DNA of 45,795 nucleotides from Bacteroidales bacterium (GCA_017555965.1 JAFZFH010000096.1:1-45795), one strand, 5' to 3'. Numbered from the stretch's first letter, positions 9,858 to 20,317 are shown. Notes: a model not told the origin generated them from the sequence alone. Translations and numbers: made by a program.

Positions 9858-11804
9858 ATGACAGCAATGAACAGAATATTTAAAAATTATATTTTGCTAG
9901 GTTTGTCCTTGATGCTTGGTATGTCACTCGCTTCTTGTGCGTCATATCTTGACAAAGAGCCTGAATCTACCATTTCTGAGGCAACAGCTTTCGTAAACTT
10001 CAGAAATTTCCAGGGCTTCATCGAGGAAATCTACAACTGTATTCCTGATAAGGAGAAATGTAACTGGTGTCCTTCATGGAACTGGGGAGATGATGAGGTA
10101 TTCAATACCAACGCAAACGACCGTATGACAAACCAGGTCGACCTCGGTAACTTCCGTGCATGGATGCAGACTGGTAACTGGCTCTACAAGAGCGGTAGCA
10201 GCTCTACTTCTACAGACAAGTTCGCTCACTCACTCTGGCCACATTCATGGTATTGTATCCGTAAGGCCAATGTAGGTCTTAAGGCTCTTGAGGACGGTAA
10301 GCTTGTAAATGCAACTCAGGAGGAGCGTGATCTTCTCGCAGGTCAGCTTTACTTCTTCCGCGCATGGTGGCATTTCGAGCTCATCAATTGGTTCGGTGGC
10401 CTTCCTTATATTGATAAGGCTTTCGAAGCAAACGATCCGCTCGACCTTCCACGTCTTACTTATCAGGAGTGCGCGGCAAAGGCTGCTGAGGACTTCAAGA
10501 AGGCTGCTGAGCTTCTCCCTATCAACTGGGACAACACAGCAGCAGGTAAGGCAACATTCAATAAGAATGAGCTCCGTATTAATAAGGTAATGGCTCTTGC
10601 TTACCTCGGTAAGTGCTACCTCTGGGCTTCTTCTCCTCTTATGGAGCACGGCGCACAGACTGGTGGAGCCAATACATATAATTATAATACAGAGCTTGCA
10701 CAGAAGGCTGCTGATGCATTAGGTGAACTTCTTGATCTCGTAGAGTCTGGTCAGACTCAGTATGCTCTCGCAGAGTTCAACTATTCTGACATCTACAACC
10801 ACACTAAGGCTGCAGGTGCCGCTAACTCTTATTCTGACAACTTCTATACAAGAAAGCAGAACTGGAGACAGCCAGGTACAGTTGAGGCTATCTTCCGTGG
10901 TCCTTCACCTGACTACAACGGTTCAAACTGGAATACTACAAAGGTATTCGGACCTAAGGTCAAGGGTGTCGTAGGACATGACGTCGTTATCCACCAGCCT
11001 ACTGCAAATGCAGTTGAGATGTACGGTATGGCTAACGGTCTCCGTCTTGATGACCAGAACGGAGAAGGTGCATACGATGAGAAGTTCCCATTCAAGGATC
11101 GCGACCCTCGTTTTTACCATGATATCGTATTTGACGGCTTCAAGTATCTGAACGGTGAGCCTAAGGATTGGCCGGAGCTTCAGTATTGCGAGCTTTATAC
11201 TGGCGGTAACATGCGTGACGTATCAACAGGTAGTAGAACAGGTTACTTCATCCAGAAGCTCGTTCCTCATACTTGTAATGAGGTTGACCGTGAGTATGAC
11301 TGGGGTTCTGCTCTTCACACTTACCTTCCTTACATGCGTCTTGCTGATGTTTACCTCATGTATGCAGAGGCTACAGCAGTTCTCGGAGGTGCTAACGGCA
11401 AGTCTACAAAGTGTTCACTCACATCTGTAGATGCAATCAACAAACTTCGTGACAGAGTAGGTATGGCTCATGTACATGAGAACTATCTTTCTGGTACTAC
11501 ATATATGGACGAGGTTCGTCGTGAGCGTGCAGTTGAGCTCATGTTCGAGGGTCACCGTTTCAATGACCTCCAGCGCTGGCTCCTCCTCACCGAGGCTCCA
11601 TACACTGAGAAGTACTCACACGAATTCACACGTGTACATGATGCTGACTGGTACAAGTCTAACGACCCTAAGGATGCTGAGGTTATCGGTATGACCAGAT
11701 CAAAGATCCTTACCAGAGCATTCGACACTAAGCATTACTGGTTCCCACTTCCTGACAGCGAGGTTTATCTCTATGAAGACTTCCCACAGAACCCAGGTTG
11801 GTAA
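9858..11804 (+). CDS. xusB: SusD-like xylan-binding lipoprotein
   Basis: This 648-residue surface lipoprotein pairs with XusA. The N-terminus has a signal peptide II with lipobox LASC, the lipidated cysteine being residue 27, or 24 if the in-frame ATG at 9867 is used. The latter gives a more standard signal peptide. SusD features are the helical TPR-like core with FFRAWWHFELINWFGGLPY near residue 160, and the C-terminal RRERAVELMFEGHRFNDLQRW segment typical of the RagB/SusD fold. It ends in WFPLPDSEVYLYEDFPQNPGW, the usual SusD C-terminal pattern. It captures xylo-oligosaccharides and acts as the lid of the XusA channel. It is co-transcribed with xusA and followed after 39 bases by the second SusC gene. 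Confidence 0.92.
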   Translation: MTAMNRIFKNYILLGLSLMLGMSLASCASYLDKEPESTISEATAFVNFRNFQGFIEEIYNCIPDKEKCNWCPSWNWGDDEVFNTNANDRMTNQVDLGNFRAWMQTGNWLYKSGSSSTSTDKFAHSLWPHSWYCIRKANVGLKALEDGKLVNATQEERDLLAGQLYFFRAWWHFELINWFGGLPYIDKAFEANDPLDLPRLTYQECAAKAAEDFKKAAELLPINWDNTAAGKATFNKNELRINKVMALAYLGKCYLWASSPLMEHGAQTGGANTYNYNTELAQKAADALGELLDLVESGQTQYALAEFNYSDIYNHTKAAGAANSYSDNFYTRKQNWRQPGTVEAIFRGPSPDYNGSNWNTTKVFGPKVKGVVGHDVVIHQPTANAVEMYGMANGLRLDDQNGEGAYDEKFPFKDRDPRFYHDIVFDGFKYLNGEPKDWPELQYCELYTGGNMRDVSTGSRTGYFIQKLVPHTCNEVDREYDWGSALHTYLPYMRLADVYLMYAEATAVLGGANGKSTKCSLTSVDAINKLRDRVGMAHVHENYLSGTTYMDEVRRERAVELMFEGHRFNDLQRWLLLTEAPYTEKYSHEFTRVHDADWYKSNDPKDAEVIGMTRSKILTRAFDTKHYWFPLPDSEVYLYEDFPQNPGW

Positions 11805-11843
11805 TCGTAAGGAGAAAAGTGTATAATTTTAAAAGAATTGAAA

Positions 11844-14681
11844 ATGAAACACATAAAATCAAGATTCATTCTTTATGCAATGCTGCTCGCTTCTCCTTTT
11901 ACGATGAGCGCTCAGACTGCAGAGGATGATACATTAAGCAACGAACCGCTTGTCAATGTCGCATACCGACAGGTAGAGCAGAGCGACATCTTGGGAAGTG
12001 TTGCTGTTCTTGACTATGAGAAGTTGACCGATAAGAACTACAATACATACAGCCTTGACAACATGCAGGCTTATGTAAGCGGTTTCAACGGTAACTCTCT
12101 TTGGGGTATGGACGGCGATAACGATCAGGGATATCTTGTTCTCGTTGACGGAGTTCCTCGTGATGCCAATAATGTTCTTCCTACAGAAATCGCACAGGTA
12201 ACATTCCTTAAGAGCGCACAGGCTGTAGTTCTCTACGGTAGCCGTGCTGCCAAGGGTGCTATCCTCATTACTACTAAGCGTGCTACAAATGAAGGCCTCA
12301 GCGTAAGCGTACGCGCTAACACTGGTGTTCATGTAGCAAAGGCTTTCCCTGAGTACCTTGGTGCTGCAGAGTACATGACTTACTACAATCAGGCTCTTGC
12401 AAACGACGGTCAGGCTCCTCTCTATTCTGAGCAGGAAATCTACAACCACGCTGCAGGTCTCAATCCTTACCGTTTCCCTGATATCAACTACTATTCATCA
12501 GAGTACATCAACAAGGCTTATAACCGTACTGACGTAACTGCTGAGATTTCAGGTGGTGGACAGCGTGCTCACTTCTACAGCAACGTAAGCTACTACAACC
12601 AGGGTGACTTCCTTAAGGTTGGTGAGGCTGCAAACAACAACACAAGCCGCTTCAGCGTACGTGGTAATGTAGACGTTCAGATCAGCGACTACATCAAGGC
12701 TCACATCAATGCAAGCACAACATTCTATGACTCAAACTCTGCAAAGGGTGACTATTGGAATATTGCTGCTACAATGCGTCCTAACTATCCGCAGCATGCT
12801 GCACCTCTCATTCCGATCGATATGATCGACCCTAACGCTCTTGGCGCATGGGATCTCATCAATGCATCGGGCAACATCATCGACGGAAAGTACTTCCTTG
12901 CAGGTACACAGCAGAATACAACAAACGTATTCGCTGACATGTATGCAGCAGGAAGAAGCAAGTGGACAAGCCGTCAGTTCCAGTTCGATACAGGTGTTGA
13001 CATTGACCTTCAGAACGTATTGAAGGGTCTTACTTTCAAGACAAACTTCGCAATGGACTACGCTACTTCTTACTCGACTTCATATGACAATACATATGCG
13101 ATCTATACTCCTATCTGGTCTAACTACAATGGTAAGGATGTAATCGTAGGTCTTACTCAGGAGGGAGTTGACGAGAAGTCTGGTAACCAGAACATCAGTG
13201 GAAGTACAGCGAACATGACTATCCTCTTCAATGCTATGTTCGATTACAACAGAACATTCGCTCAGAAGCACAATGTAAGCGCTATGCTCGTTGCTGCAGC
13301 TTTCCAGCAGACTCTTACTGGCGAGTACCACCGCATTTCAAATGCAAACCTCGGTATTCAGGCTGCTTACAACTATGACAAGCGTTACTATGTTGACTTC
13401 AGCGGTGCTGTCGTACACTCTGCAAAGTTTGCTGAGGGTCATAGAAATGCATTCTCTCCATCAGTAACTTTGGGATGGAGACTCAAGAATGAGTCTTTCC
13501 TCAAGGATGCTGAGGGTGTAGATGATCTCCTCGTTTCAGTATCAGGTAGCGTTCTTAACCAGGATATCGACGTGGCTGACTACTATCTCTACGCACCTAT
13601 CTGGAAGACTGACAACTATGGTTATGAGTGGAATGACGGTAACCTTTCACAGTTTGTAACGTCTACACGAGGTGAGAACAACCTCCTTACTTACGTACAG
13701 CGTAAGGAGATCTCAGCTAATGTAAAGGGTTCATTCTATGACAAGGCCCTCACAGTTGATGCATCGGTATTCTTTCAGTCGATGGAGGGTTATCCTATCA
13801 CCAACTCTACAACATGGCCTTCACACCTTGCAACAGGTTATCCATCTCAGTCATTTGTCCCTTACCTCAACTATAACGCTAATTATCGTCAGGGTGCTGA
13901 TATCAGCATCAATACTTACAAGCAGGTCGGTGACTTCGAGTTCAACCTTGGTGCAAGCCTTACATACTATGAAACACTTGCTTCAAAGCGTGACGAGGTT
14001 TACACAGATCACAGACAGCGCGAAGGAAAGCCTCTCGACGGTATCTGGGGTTATGAGTGCCTCGGCATATTCCAGTCACAGGAGGAAATCGATGCATCTG
14101 TACCACAGAAGCTCGGTAGTACAGTTCGCCCTGGTGACCTCAAGTATGTGGATCAGAACGGTGACGGCGTAGTAAACTCTGACGACCAGGTATACCTTGG
14201 CAAGGGCGGTTGGTACGGAAATCCATTCACAATGGGTCTCAACTTCTCAGTAAGATACAAGAGCTTCACTCTCTTCGCTCTCGCAACTGCAGGTACAGGT
14301 GCTTACGGCGTGAAGAACAGCTCTTACTACTGGATCGACGACCAGGACAAGTACTCTGCAGTCGTTCGTGACGCGTGGACACCTGAGACAGCAGCGACTG
14401 CCAAATATCCACGTCTTACAGTTTCAGAGGGTGCAAACAACTTCGTTACTTCTGACTTCTGGATGTACAGCACAGACCGTATCGATCTTGCAAAGGTACA
14501 GTTGACATATGATATGCCTCAGTCAGTACTCAAGGGTAATAAGGTAGTAAAGGGATTCTCAGCATACATCAGCGGAAGCAACCTCCTCACTATCTCTCCT
14601 GAGTGGAAGCATATGATTACAAATGTAGGTTCGGCTCCTCAGACCCGTTTCTACAATCTTGGAGTTAAGGTGGTATTTTAA
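11844..14681 (+). CDS. xusC: SusC-like TonB-dependent transporter, second pair, short form
   Basis: The ATG at 11844 is the likely start; the open frame begins six bases earlier at a TTG. The signal peptide is MKHIKSRFILYAMLLASPFTMSAQ. The protein, about 945 residues, is roughly 100 shorter than XusA because the carboxypeptidase-D-like domain is absent. The mature chain goes almost at once into the plug (YLVLVDGVPRD, YGSRAAKGAILITTKR). The barrel follows, with a DQNGDGVVNSDD loop near residue 770 and a normal C-terminus ending in VVF. No clear ETVVVGYG-type segment is seen; NEPLVNVAYRQV stands in its place. As XusC it should work with XusD on longer or decorated xylo-oligosaccharides; that substrate split is inference. 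Confidence 0.9.
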   Translation: MKHIKSRFILYAMLLASPFTMSAQTAEDDTLSNEPLVNVAYRQVEQSDILGSVAVLDYEKLTDKNYNTYSLDNMQAYVSGFNGNSLWGMDGDNDQGYLVLVDGVPRDANNVLPTEIAQVTFLKSAQAVVLYGSRAAKGAILITTKRATNEGLSVSVRANTGVHVAKAFPEYLGAAEYMTYYNQALANDGQAPLYSEQEIYNHAAGLNPYRFPDINYYSSEYINKAYNRTDVTAEISGGGQRAHFYSNVSYYNQGDFLKVGEAANNNTSRFSVRGNVDVQISDYIKAHINASTTFYDSNSAKGDYWNIAATMRPNYPQHAAPLIPIDMIDPNALGAWDLINASGNIIDGKYFLAGTQQNTTNVFADMYAAGRSKWTSRQFQFDTGVDIDLQNVLKGLTFKTNFAMDYATSYSTSYDNTYAIYTPIWSNYNGKDVIVGLTQEGVDEKSGNQNISGSTANMTILFNAMFDYNRTFAQKHNVSAMLVAAAFQQTLTGEYHRISNANLGIQAAYNYDKRYYVDFSGAVVHSAKFAEGHRNAFSPSVTLGWRLKNESFLKDAEGVDDLLVSVSGSVLNQDIDVADYYLYAPIWKTDNYGYEWNDGNLSQFVTSTRGENNLLTYVQRKEISANVKGSFYDKALTVDASVFFQSMEGYPITNSTTWPSHLATGYPSQSFVPYLNYNANYRQGADISINTYKQVGDFEFNLGASLTYYETLASKRDEVYTDHRQREGKPLDGIWGYECLGIFQSQEEIDASVPQKLGSTVRPGDLKYVDQNGDGVVNSDDQVYLGKGGWYGNPFTMGLNFSVRYKSFTLFALATAGTGAYGVKNSSYYWIDDQDKYSAVVRDAWTPETAATAKYPRLTVSEGANNFVTSDFWMYSTDRIDLAKVQLTYDMPQSVLKGNKVVKGFSAYISGSNLLTISPEWKHMITNVGSAPQTRFYNLGVKVVF

Positions 14682-14700
14682 CGACTAAAACTACAGAACA

Positions 14701-16485
14701 ATGAAAATTAAAAATATATTGGTTCTTGCGATTTTGGCTGGTACATTCTGCTCATGTGCGGATCTTATCACTCCGTCAGTAGAGAATGCTCAGACAGAGG
14801 AACAGATGTTCAAGGACCCGGCATCTGCTCAGGGTATCCTTGGTTATGCATATGGTAACCTCCCGTTCGAGACAAAGAGTACCACTGATATCGCTACAGA
14901 TGACGCTGTTACAAATGACCTTGCTAGCAGCTACAGATCAATGGCACAGGGAACATGGACTGCCAACAATGACCCTGTTTCACAGTGGCAGGCACGTAAG
15001 ATCACTATTCAGTACATGAATATCTTCCTCAACCACGTTGATGAGGTTCAGTGGTCTGACAATCCTAAGCGCCAGGCAATGTTCGTAGACAAGCTTCGTG
15101 GTGAGGCTCTTGCTCTTCGTGCATTGAACATGTACTACCTTCTCAGAAACCATGCAGGATGGACACAGAGCGGTGAGCTCCTTGGAGTTCCTATCATTCT
15201 TGAGCCAGAGGGAATGGGTTCTGACTTCAACCAGCCAAGAGCAACATTCAAGGCATGTGTAGAACAGATCTATGCTGATGTTGATGCAGCTATGGAACTC
15301 CTTCCTTTCGACTATGCGAAGCCGGCAAGCGATGCTGATGTTCCTAAGAAATATCAGGATCTCGGCGTAACAAGCGCAGAGGAGTATTCAGTAGTATTCG
15401 GTGACACTTTCAGCGGACGTATCAGCGGCCGTATCGCTCAGACAATCAAGGCTTTCACAGCACTTCTTGCTGCCAGCCCTGCTTATGCTGAGGGTTCAGG
15501 CGTGACTTATGCTGAAGCAGCAGATGCTGCAGCTGCAGTCCTCAACACAATCGGAGGCGTTGCTGGTGTTGACCCTACAGGTTACAAGTGGTTCATGGAG
15601 AAGAAGACTCTCGACGCTCTCGGATCAGGCGCATGCCCTCCGGAGATTCTTTGGAGAGGTTCTATGAACAAGGGTACTGAGGATTATGCATTCGGTATTT
15701 CGCAGGAGAAGGATAACTTCCCTCCAACTCTCTACGGAAGCGGACGCATCAACCCTACTCAGAACTTCGTAGATGCATTCCCAATGGCAAACGGTTACCC
15801 TATCACAGATCCTGAAAGCGGTTATTCTGCTTCTGATCCATATGCTGGCCGTGACCCACGTCTTGCTGAGTATGTGATCTACAATGGTGCTACTTATAAG
15901 GGTACACAGATCATTACAGGTGCTTATTCGACAGATAACAACGGTATCAACAAGATTTCTACATCTACACGTACCGGTTACTATCTCCGTAAGCTCCTCC
16001 GTGATGACTGCGATCCTAATCCATCTGCAACAAATGCTCAGTACCACTACCCGGTTTATATCCGTTATACTGAACTCTTCCTTGCTTATGCAGAGTCTGC
16101 TAACGAGGCTTGGGGACCAGACGGAAAGGGTACTCACGGTTACAGCGCATATGACGTGATCAAGGCTCTCCACGACCGTGCAGGCGTAGGTAACGACTAC
16201 CTTGATTCAATCAAGGGTAACAAGGAGAAGATGCGTGAACTTATCCGCAACGAGCGCCGTATCGAGCTCAGCTTCGAGAACAAGCGTTTCTGGGATATGC
16301 GCCGTTGGAAACTTGACCTTAATGAATCAGCAAAGGGTGTGAGAATCGAGCAGGTAGGTGGCGCTCTCAAGTTCAATAAGTTTGAGGTTGAGCCACGCAA
16401 CTATCAGCCATATATGTATTACGGTCCTATTCCTGAGTCTGAGGTTCTCAAGTGGAGCAACCTTGACCAGAACAAGGGATGGTAA
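14701..16485 (+). CDS. xusD: SusD-like xylan-binding lipoprotein, second pair
   Basis: This 594-residue lipoprotein starts 19 bases after xusC. The signal peptide is MKIKNILVLAILAGTFCSC, with Cys19 as the lipidation site. The SusD fold is recognisable from KLRGEALALRALNMYYLLRNHAGW near residue 125, TRTGYYLRKLLRD near 425, and the C-terminal RELIRNERRIELSFENKRFWDMRRWKL. It ends in YYGPIPESEVLKWSNLDQNKGW. It belongs to the SusD/RagB superfamily and should be the surface partner of XusC. It is only distantly similar to XusB, consistent with an old second pair and not with a recent tandem duplication. Confidence 0.92.
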   Translation: MKIKNILVLAILAGTFCSCADLITPSVENAQTEEQMFKDPASAQGILGYAYGNLPFETKSTTDIATDDAVTNDLASSYRSMAQGTWTANNDPVSQWQARKITIQYMNIFLNHVDEVQWSDNPKRQAMFVDKLRGEALALRALNMYYLLRNHAGWTQSGELLGVPIILEPEGMGSDFNQPRATFKACVEQIYADVDAAMELLPFDYAKPASDADVPKKYQDLGVTSAEEYSVVFGDTFSGRISGRIAQTIKAFTALLAASPAYAEGSGVTYAEAADAAAAVLNTIGGVAGVDPTGYKWFMEKKTLDALGSGACPPEILWRGSMNKGTEDYAFGISQEKDNFPPTLYGSGRINPTQNFVDAFPMANGYPITDPESGYSASDPYAGRDPRLAEYVIYNGATYKGTQIITGAYSTDNNGINKISTSTRTGYYLRKLLRDDCDPNPSATNAQYHYPVYIRYTELFLAYAESANEAWGPDGKGTHGYSAYDVIKALHDRAGVGNDYLDSIKGNKEKMRELIRNERRIELSFENKRFWDMRRWKLDLNESAKGVRIEQVGGALKFNKFEVEPRNYQPYMYYGPIPESEVLKWSNLDQNKGW

Positions 16486-16518
16486 TGACATGTTTGTTGA
16501 ATTTTAATTTTGAGAAAA

Positions 16519-18054
16519 ATGAAATTAAATAATATTGTTAAAATTGTGCTTGCCGGATCTGCCTTGTCATTTCTTGCTTCCTGCCATAATGCAGAGCAGG
16601 TATTCCCTGACTATGATGGCGGTATCACTACATACTTCGCGTATCAGTATCCGGTAAGAACCATAGTGCTTGGTGAGTCAGAGACATTTGACACATCTCT
16701 TGACAATGAAGGCAAGTTCATTATCTATGGTACAATGGGTGGTGCATATACAGGTAAGGACATCGTTGTCGATATCGAAGTTGATGAGACATTGACAGAC
16801 AATCTTTACTTTGATGCTGACTGCACAAAGCCTGTACAGGCTCTCCCATCAACTTACTACAAGCCTATCGCAGGTCAGATTGATTATGCAGGTACACACA
16901 TGGGCGGTGTAGAAGTTGAACTTACTGATGCATTCTTTGCAGATCCTGAAGCAATCAAGACAACTTACGTTCTTCCTGTGAAGATGACTAAGATCGTCAA
17001 GGGTGCTCAGCAGATCCTTGCAGGAACTCCTGCAGTGGAGGGTGAAACTCCAGTCAGAACTGATGCTTCTGCTTGGAAGGTTCTTCCAAAGGACTATACA
17101 CTTTATGCAGTGCAGTACATCAACAAGTATGACGGTAGCTGGCTTCGTCGCGGTATCGACAAGATTACTGACGTTGCTACAGGCGAGGTTTCAACAGACG
17201 TACGTCACAAGCAGTATGTTGAGAATGACGAGGTGATGTTCCTTACAACTCAGTCTCTCAACTCTGTTACTTTCCCTATGACAATCAACGTTGAGACTGT
17301 CGTACCTCCTCCAACACAGTATTCTATGTCCGTTATTAACGGCGTTGCTGGTGATCCATGGGGACAGCAGACTCAGTATTCATTCGCTACTCCACTCAAG
17401 GGCGGTACAACATATGTTCTTAAGTGCGTTGTGAAGGGTACAGTTGAAGCGGAGGCTCCTATCTACATGAATGATTCAGATGGTGGACAGACTTATGGCT
17501 ATCCTGCTATTCCTATTACAACTGAATGGACTCCTGTGACTTTGGAGGTAACTCCTAACGGAAACGATGCAGCTACAATGCTTATCAATACCGGAGGTCT
17601 CGAGGGAACATTCTGGTTTGACGATTTCTCTTTGATTGAAAAAGGTAAGACTGATGAACTTATAGTTGACGGTGGCTTCGCTACAGGAGTTCGTCCTGAC
17701 GCTTGGAACGGTTGGGGTAGCGGTACACCGGCTCACATCGTTCCTGAGGGATACTCAGCAGTTGAGCTTCTGCCTACTATCGAGGTCGTTCCTGTTGCAA
17801 CTGACCTCGTGATCACATTCGCTGAGGATGGTTCTTGCACAGTTTCTTCAGCAACAGACGGAATCACAGCTGCCGGAACTGGTAAGTTCGTTCAGGACGG
17901 TGAGAAGAAGGCTTGGGGTAACAAGGATCGCGACGGTATCTATCTTGAGTACGAAGTTGACTTCGGTGCCAAGGTATATGCTATCAAGGATACTCTCGTG
18001 TCTCGTAGCCGCGAGGTAACTATGGAGACTTACTCTCCTACCTATAAGAAATAA
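16519..18054 (+). CDS. xusE: Surface glycan-binding lipoprotein with DUF1735 and a CBM4/22-like module
   Basis: The ATG at 16519 is preferred over the upstream TTG at 16510. It gives a clean lipoprotein signal, MKLNNIVKIVLAGSALSFLASC (Cys22). The mature protein starts with a DUF1735-like domain (about 30-170: GGITTYFAYQYPVRTIVLGE, then LPVKMTKI). A jelly-roll region follows (about 265-385) with the W-x-PVTLEVTP and FWFDDFSLIEKGK pattern of CBM4/CBM22 modules. A C-terminal beta domain (about 425-511) resembles the end of BT_3987-type proteins. It sits at the XusE position between xusD and the GH10 gene, so it probably tethers xylan at the cell surface. Binding specificity is inferred from context. 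Confidence 0.82.
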   Translation: MKLNNIVKIVLAGSALSFLASCHNAEQVFPDYDGGITTYFAYQYPVRTIVLGESETFDTSLDNEGKFIIYGTMGGAYTGKDIVVDIEVDETLTDNLYFDADCTKPVQALPSTYYKPIAGQIDYAGTHMGGVEVELTDAFFADPEAIKTTYVLPVKMTKIVKGAQQILAGTPAVEGETPVRTDASAWKVLPKDYTLYAVQYINKYDGSWLRRGIDKITDVATGEVSTDVRHKQYVENDEVMFLTTQSLNSVTFPMTINVETVVPPPTQYSMSVINGVAGDPWGQQTQYSFATPLKGGTTYVLKCVVKGTVEAEAPIYMNDSDGGQTYGYPAIPITTEWTPVTLEVTPNGNDAATMLINTGGLEGTFWFDDFSLIEKGKTDELIVDGGFATGVRPDAWNGWGSGTPAHIVPEGYSAVELLPTIEVVPVATDLVITFAEDGSCTVSSATDGITAAGTGKFVQDGEKKAWGNKDRDGIYLEYEVDFGAKVYAIKDTLVSRSREVTMETYSPTYKK

Positions 18055-18073
18055 CACTAAAACAGACTAAGAC

Positions 18074-20296
18074 ATGAAATACTATAGAATATTATTTCTT
18101 GCTGCGGCTTTGACAGGACTCTCGTCATGTGCGATCGATCCTGTTAAGGAGTTCGAGGTTGAAAAACCAAAGGATATTGCGCAGTATGAGTATCTCAATG
18201 GTTATGATGTGCTGAAGAGCTATGTTGACCGTACGGCTTCTCCTGACTTTAAGTTGGGAGCAGCCCTTACGGCTAGCGAATTTACAGCAAAGGGTCAGGT
18301 ATATGCTCTTGCAGTCTCAAACTTTGATGAGATGACTGCCGGCAATGCTATGAAGTACGCTTCAGTTGTCGGAGACAAGGGTGATATGTCATTTGATGCT
18401 GTAAGAGATTTCGTAAACACTGCCGCAGAATCTGGTATGACAGTTTACGGACACACTCTTGCTTGGCACTCACAGCAGAACAACAAGTATCTCAACTCTC
18501 TTATCGCCGATAAGGAAATTGAGATCGAGGAAGGTGCAACTCAGACTGTAGTTGACGCTGAATTCGATTATTCGACATTCACAGGATGGTACTATTGGGG
18601 AGCTGGTCCTGATGGATCATCAAGAGGCATTGTAGACGGCGTGTTCCAGAGCTACAACCCTGAGGTTATTCCTAACTTCTGGGAGTTCCAGTACCACGTT
18701 GCTGACGGTATTCCTTGGGTAGCAGGAAGAACATACGACATCACTATGATGATCCGTGCTTCTGAGGAGACTTCATTCACGCTTGCTGCCGGTACATGGA
18801 GCGGCCAGGCTGGTGGCGACGTTAAGGTCGGTACAGAGTGGCAGGAAGTTAAAGTCAGCCGTACAGTAAGTGTTGACGGTAACGGATTCGTAATGTTCCA
18901 GTCCGGTAACTTCGCCGGTACTATCGAAATGCAGTGGCTCAAGGTTTCTCATGAAGAAGCTCTCGCAGTTTCATGGTGGACAGACCTCATTGCAAACGGA
19001 GATGCTGAAGGTGACGACTGCACAAACTTCGTGTCAACTCATATCGGTGCGACAAATGGTCCTGCTGATATCGTAGAGGGCGCAGGTGTAGACGGTACAA
19101 GAGCATTTGTGGTTTCTTCTGCAGGTGGTGGAGTTAACTCATGGGATACTCAGTTCTTCGTATACACTGAGCGCAAGCTTGTGGACGGAGATAAGATCAA
19201 GCTCGCTTTCGATTATCGTGCTGATGTTGATAACAATGCTGAATCACAGGCTCACGGTACTCCAGGAGGTTATATCCATTGGGATGCAGGTGCAGCTGTA
19301 AGCTTCACTACTGAATGGAAGCACTTCGAAAAGACTATCGTTGTCAACAGCACTATTTCTCCATCTGACAACTTCCAGACATTTGCTTGGAACCTTGATG
19401 TTGGAGCACCTGAGGCACCGGTAAACAAGTATTATTTCGATAACATCACATTTGCTATCGAGGAGTCAGGAAACACTATCCCTCTTACCCCTGCAGAAAA
19501 GAAGGAAGTTCTTACTGCAGCTATGGATACATGGATCAAGGGTATGATGGAAGCTACTGCAACTAAGGTTTCTGCTTGGGATGCAGTCAACGAGCCAATC
19601 TCAGGAAGAGATGGCGACGGTGACGGTTTCTATGACCTTTGGTCAGCAGACAACGGCGATGCAAGCTCGAACTTCTACTGGCAGGATTACCTCGGTGATG
19701 AGGAGTATGTACGCTTCGTTGTAGCCAAGGCACGCGAGTACTATGCTGAGTTCGGAGGTACTGAGCCTCTCAAGCTCTTCATCAACGATTATAATCTTGA
19801 GTCTGACTGGGATCAGAACAAGAAGCTCAAGAGCCTTATCCACTGGATTGGCGTCTGGGAGTCTGACGGCGTTACTCAGATTGACGGTATCGCAACTCAG
19901 ATGCACGTTTCATGCTATGAGAATCCACAGACTCAGGCAAGCAAGAAGGCTGCAGTAGTCGAGATGTTCAAGCTCATGGCTAAGACAGGTAAGCTTGTGA
20001 AGATTTCAGAACTTGATATGGGTTATGTAGATGCCAACGGCAATACAGTACCTACTACAAGCATGACTGAGGCTCAGCATCAGGCAATGGCAGAGTACTA
20101 CGAGTTCATCGTAAGCGAGTACTTCAAGAACGTTCCTGCAGCTCAGCGTTACGGTATCACTCAGTGGTGCCTCACTGACGCATCAGGTGAGCTTGGTACC
20201 GGTTGGAGAGGCGGCGAGCCTGTAGGTCTTTGGGATCAGAACTACAACCGTAAGCATACTTATGCAGGTTTTGTAGAAGGTCTTAGAGCTGAGTAA
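18074..20296 (+). CDS. xyn10C: Endo-1,4-beta-xylanase, GH10 with two inserted carbohydrate-binding modules
   Basis: This 740-residue lipoprotein (Cys19 in LTGLSSC) has a GH10 catalytic domain split by a large insertion. The first part (about 40-150) contains NFDEMTAGNAMKY and GHTLAWHSQ. Two tandem jelly-roll modules of CBM4/22 type fill about 155-297 and 300-465. The barrel then resumes (about 475-740) with acid/base Glu507 in DAVNEP and nucleophile Glu646 in KISELDMGY. A DGDGDGFYD loop just after the acid/base looks like a calcium site. This architecture is known for xylanases of Bacteroidetes xylan loci. It ends the xus operon, 19 bases after xusE, and is followed by a terminator. A role as surface endo-xylanase generating substrate for XusA-D is well supported. 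Confidence 0.95.
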   Translation: MKYYRILFLAAALTGLSSCAIDPVKEFEVEKPKDIAQYEYLNGYDVLKSYVDRTASPDFKLGAALTASEFTAKGQVYALAVSNFDEMTAGNAMKYASVVGDKGDMSFDAVRDFVNTAAESGMTVYGHTLAWHSQQNNKYLNSLIADKEIEIEEGATQTVVDAEFDYSTFTGWYYWGAGPDGSSRGIVDGVFQSYNPEVIPNFWEFQYHVADGIPWVAGRTYDITMMIRASEETSFTLAAGTWSGQAGGDVKVGTEWQEVKVSRTVSVDGNGFVMFQSGNFAGTIEMQWLKVSHEEALAVSWWTDLIANGDAEGDDCTNFVSTHIGATNGPADIVEGAGVDGTRAFVVSSAGGGVNSWDTQFFVYTERKLVDGDKIKLAFDYRADVDNNAESQAHGTPGGYIHWDAGAAVSFTTEWKHFEKTIVVNSTISPSDNFQTFAWNLDVGAPEAPVNKYYFDNITFAIEESGNTIPLTPAEKKEVLTAAMDTWIKGMMEATATKVSAWDAVNEPISGRDGDGDGFYDLWSADNGDASSNFYWQDYLGDEEYVRFVVAKAREYYAEFGGTEPLKLFINDYNLESDWDQNKKLKSLIHWIGVWESDGVTQIDGIATQMHVSCYENPQTQASKKAAVVEMFKLMAKTGKLVKISELDMGYVDANGNTVPTTSMTEAQHQAMAEYYEFIVSEYFKNVPAAQRYGITQWCLTDASGELGTGWRGGEPVGLWDQNYNRKHTYAGFVEGLRAE

Positions 20297-20317
20297 TTCA
20301 ATCCGATCAATACATTT

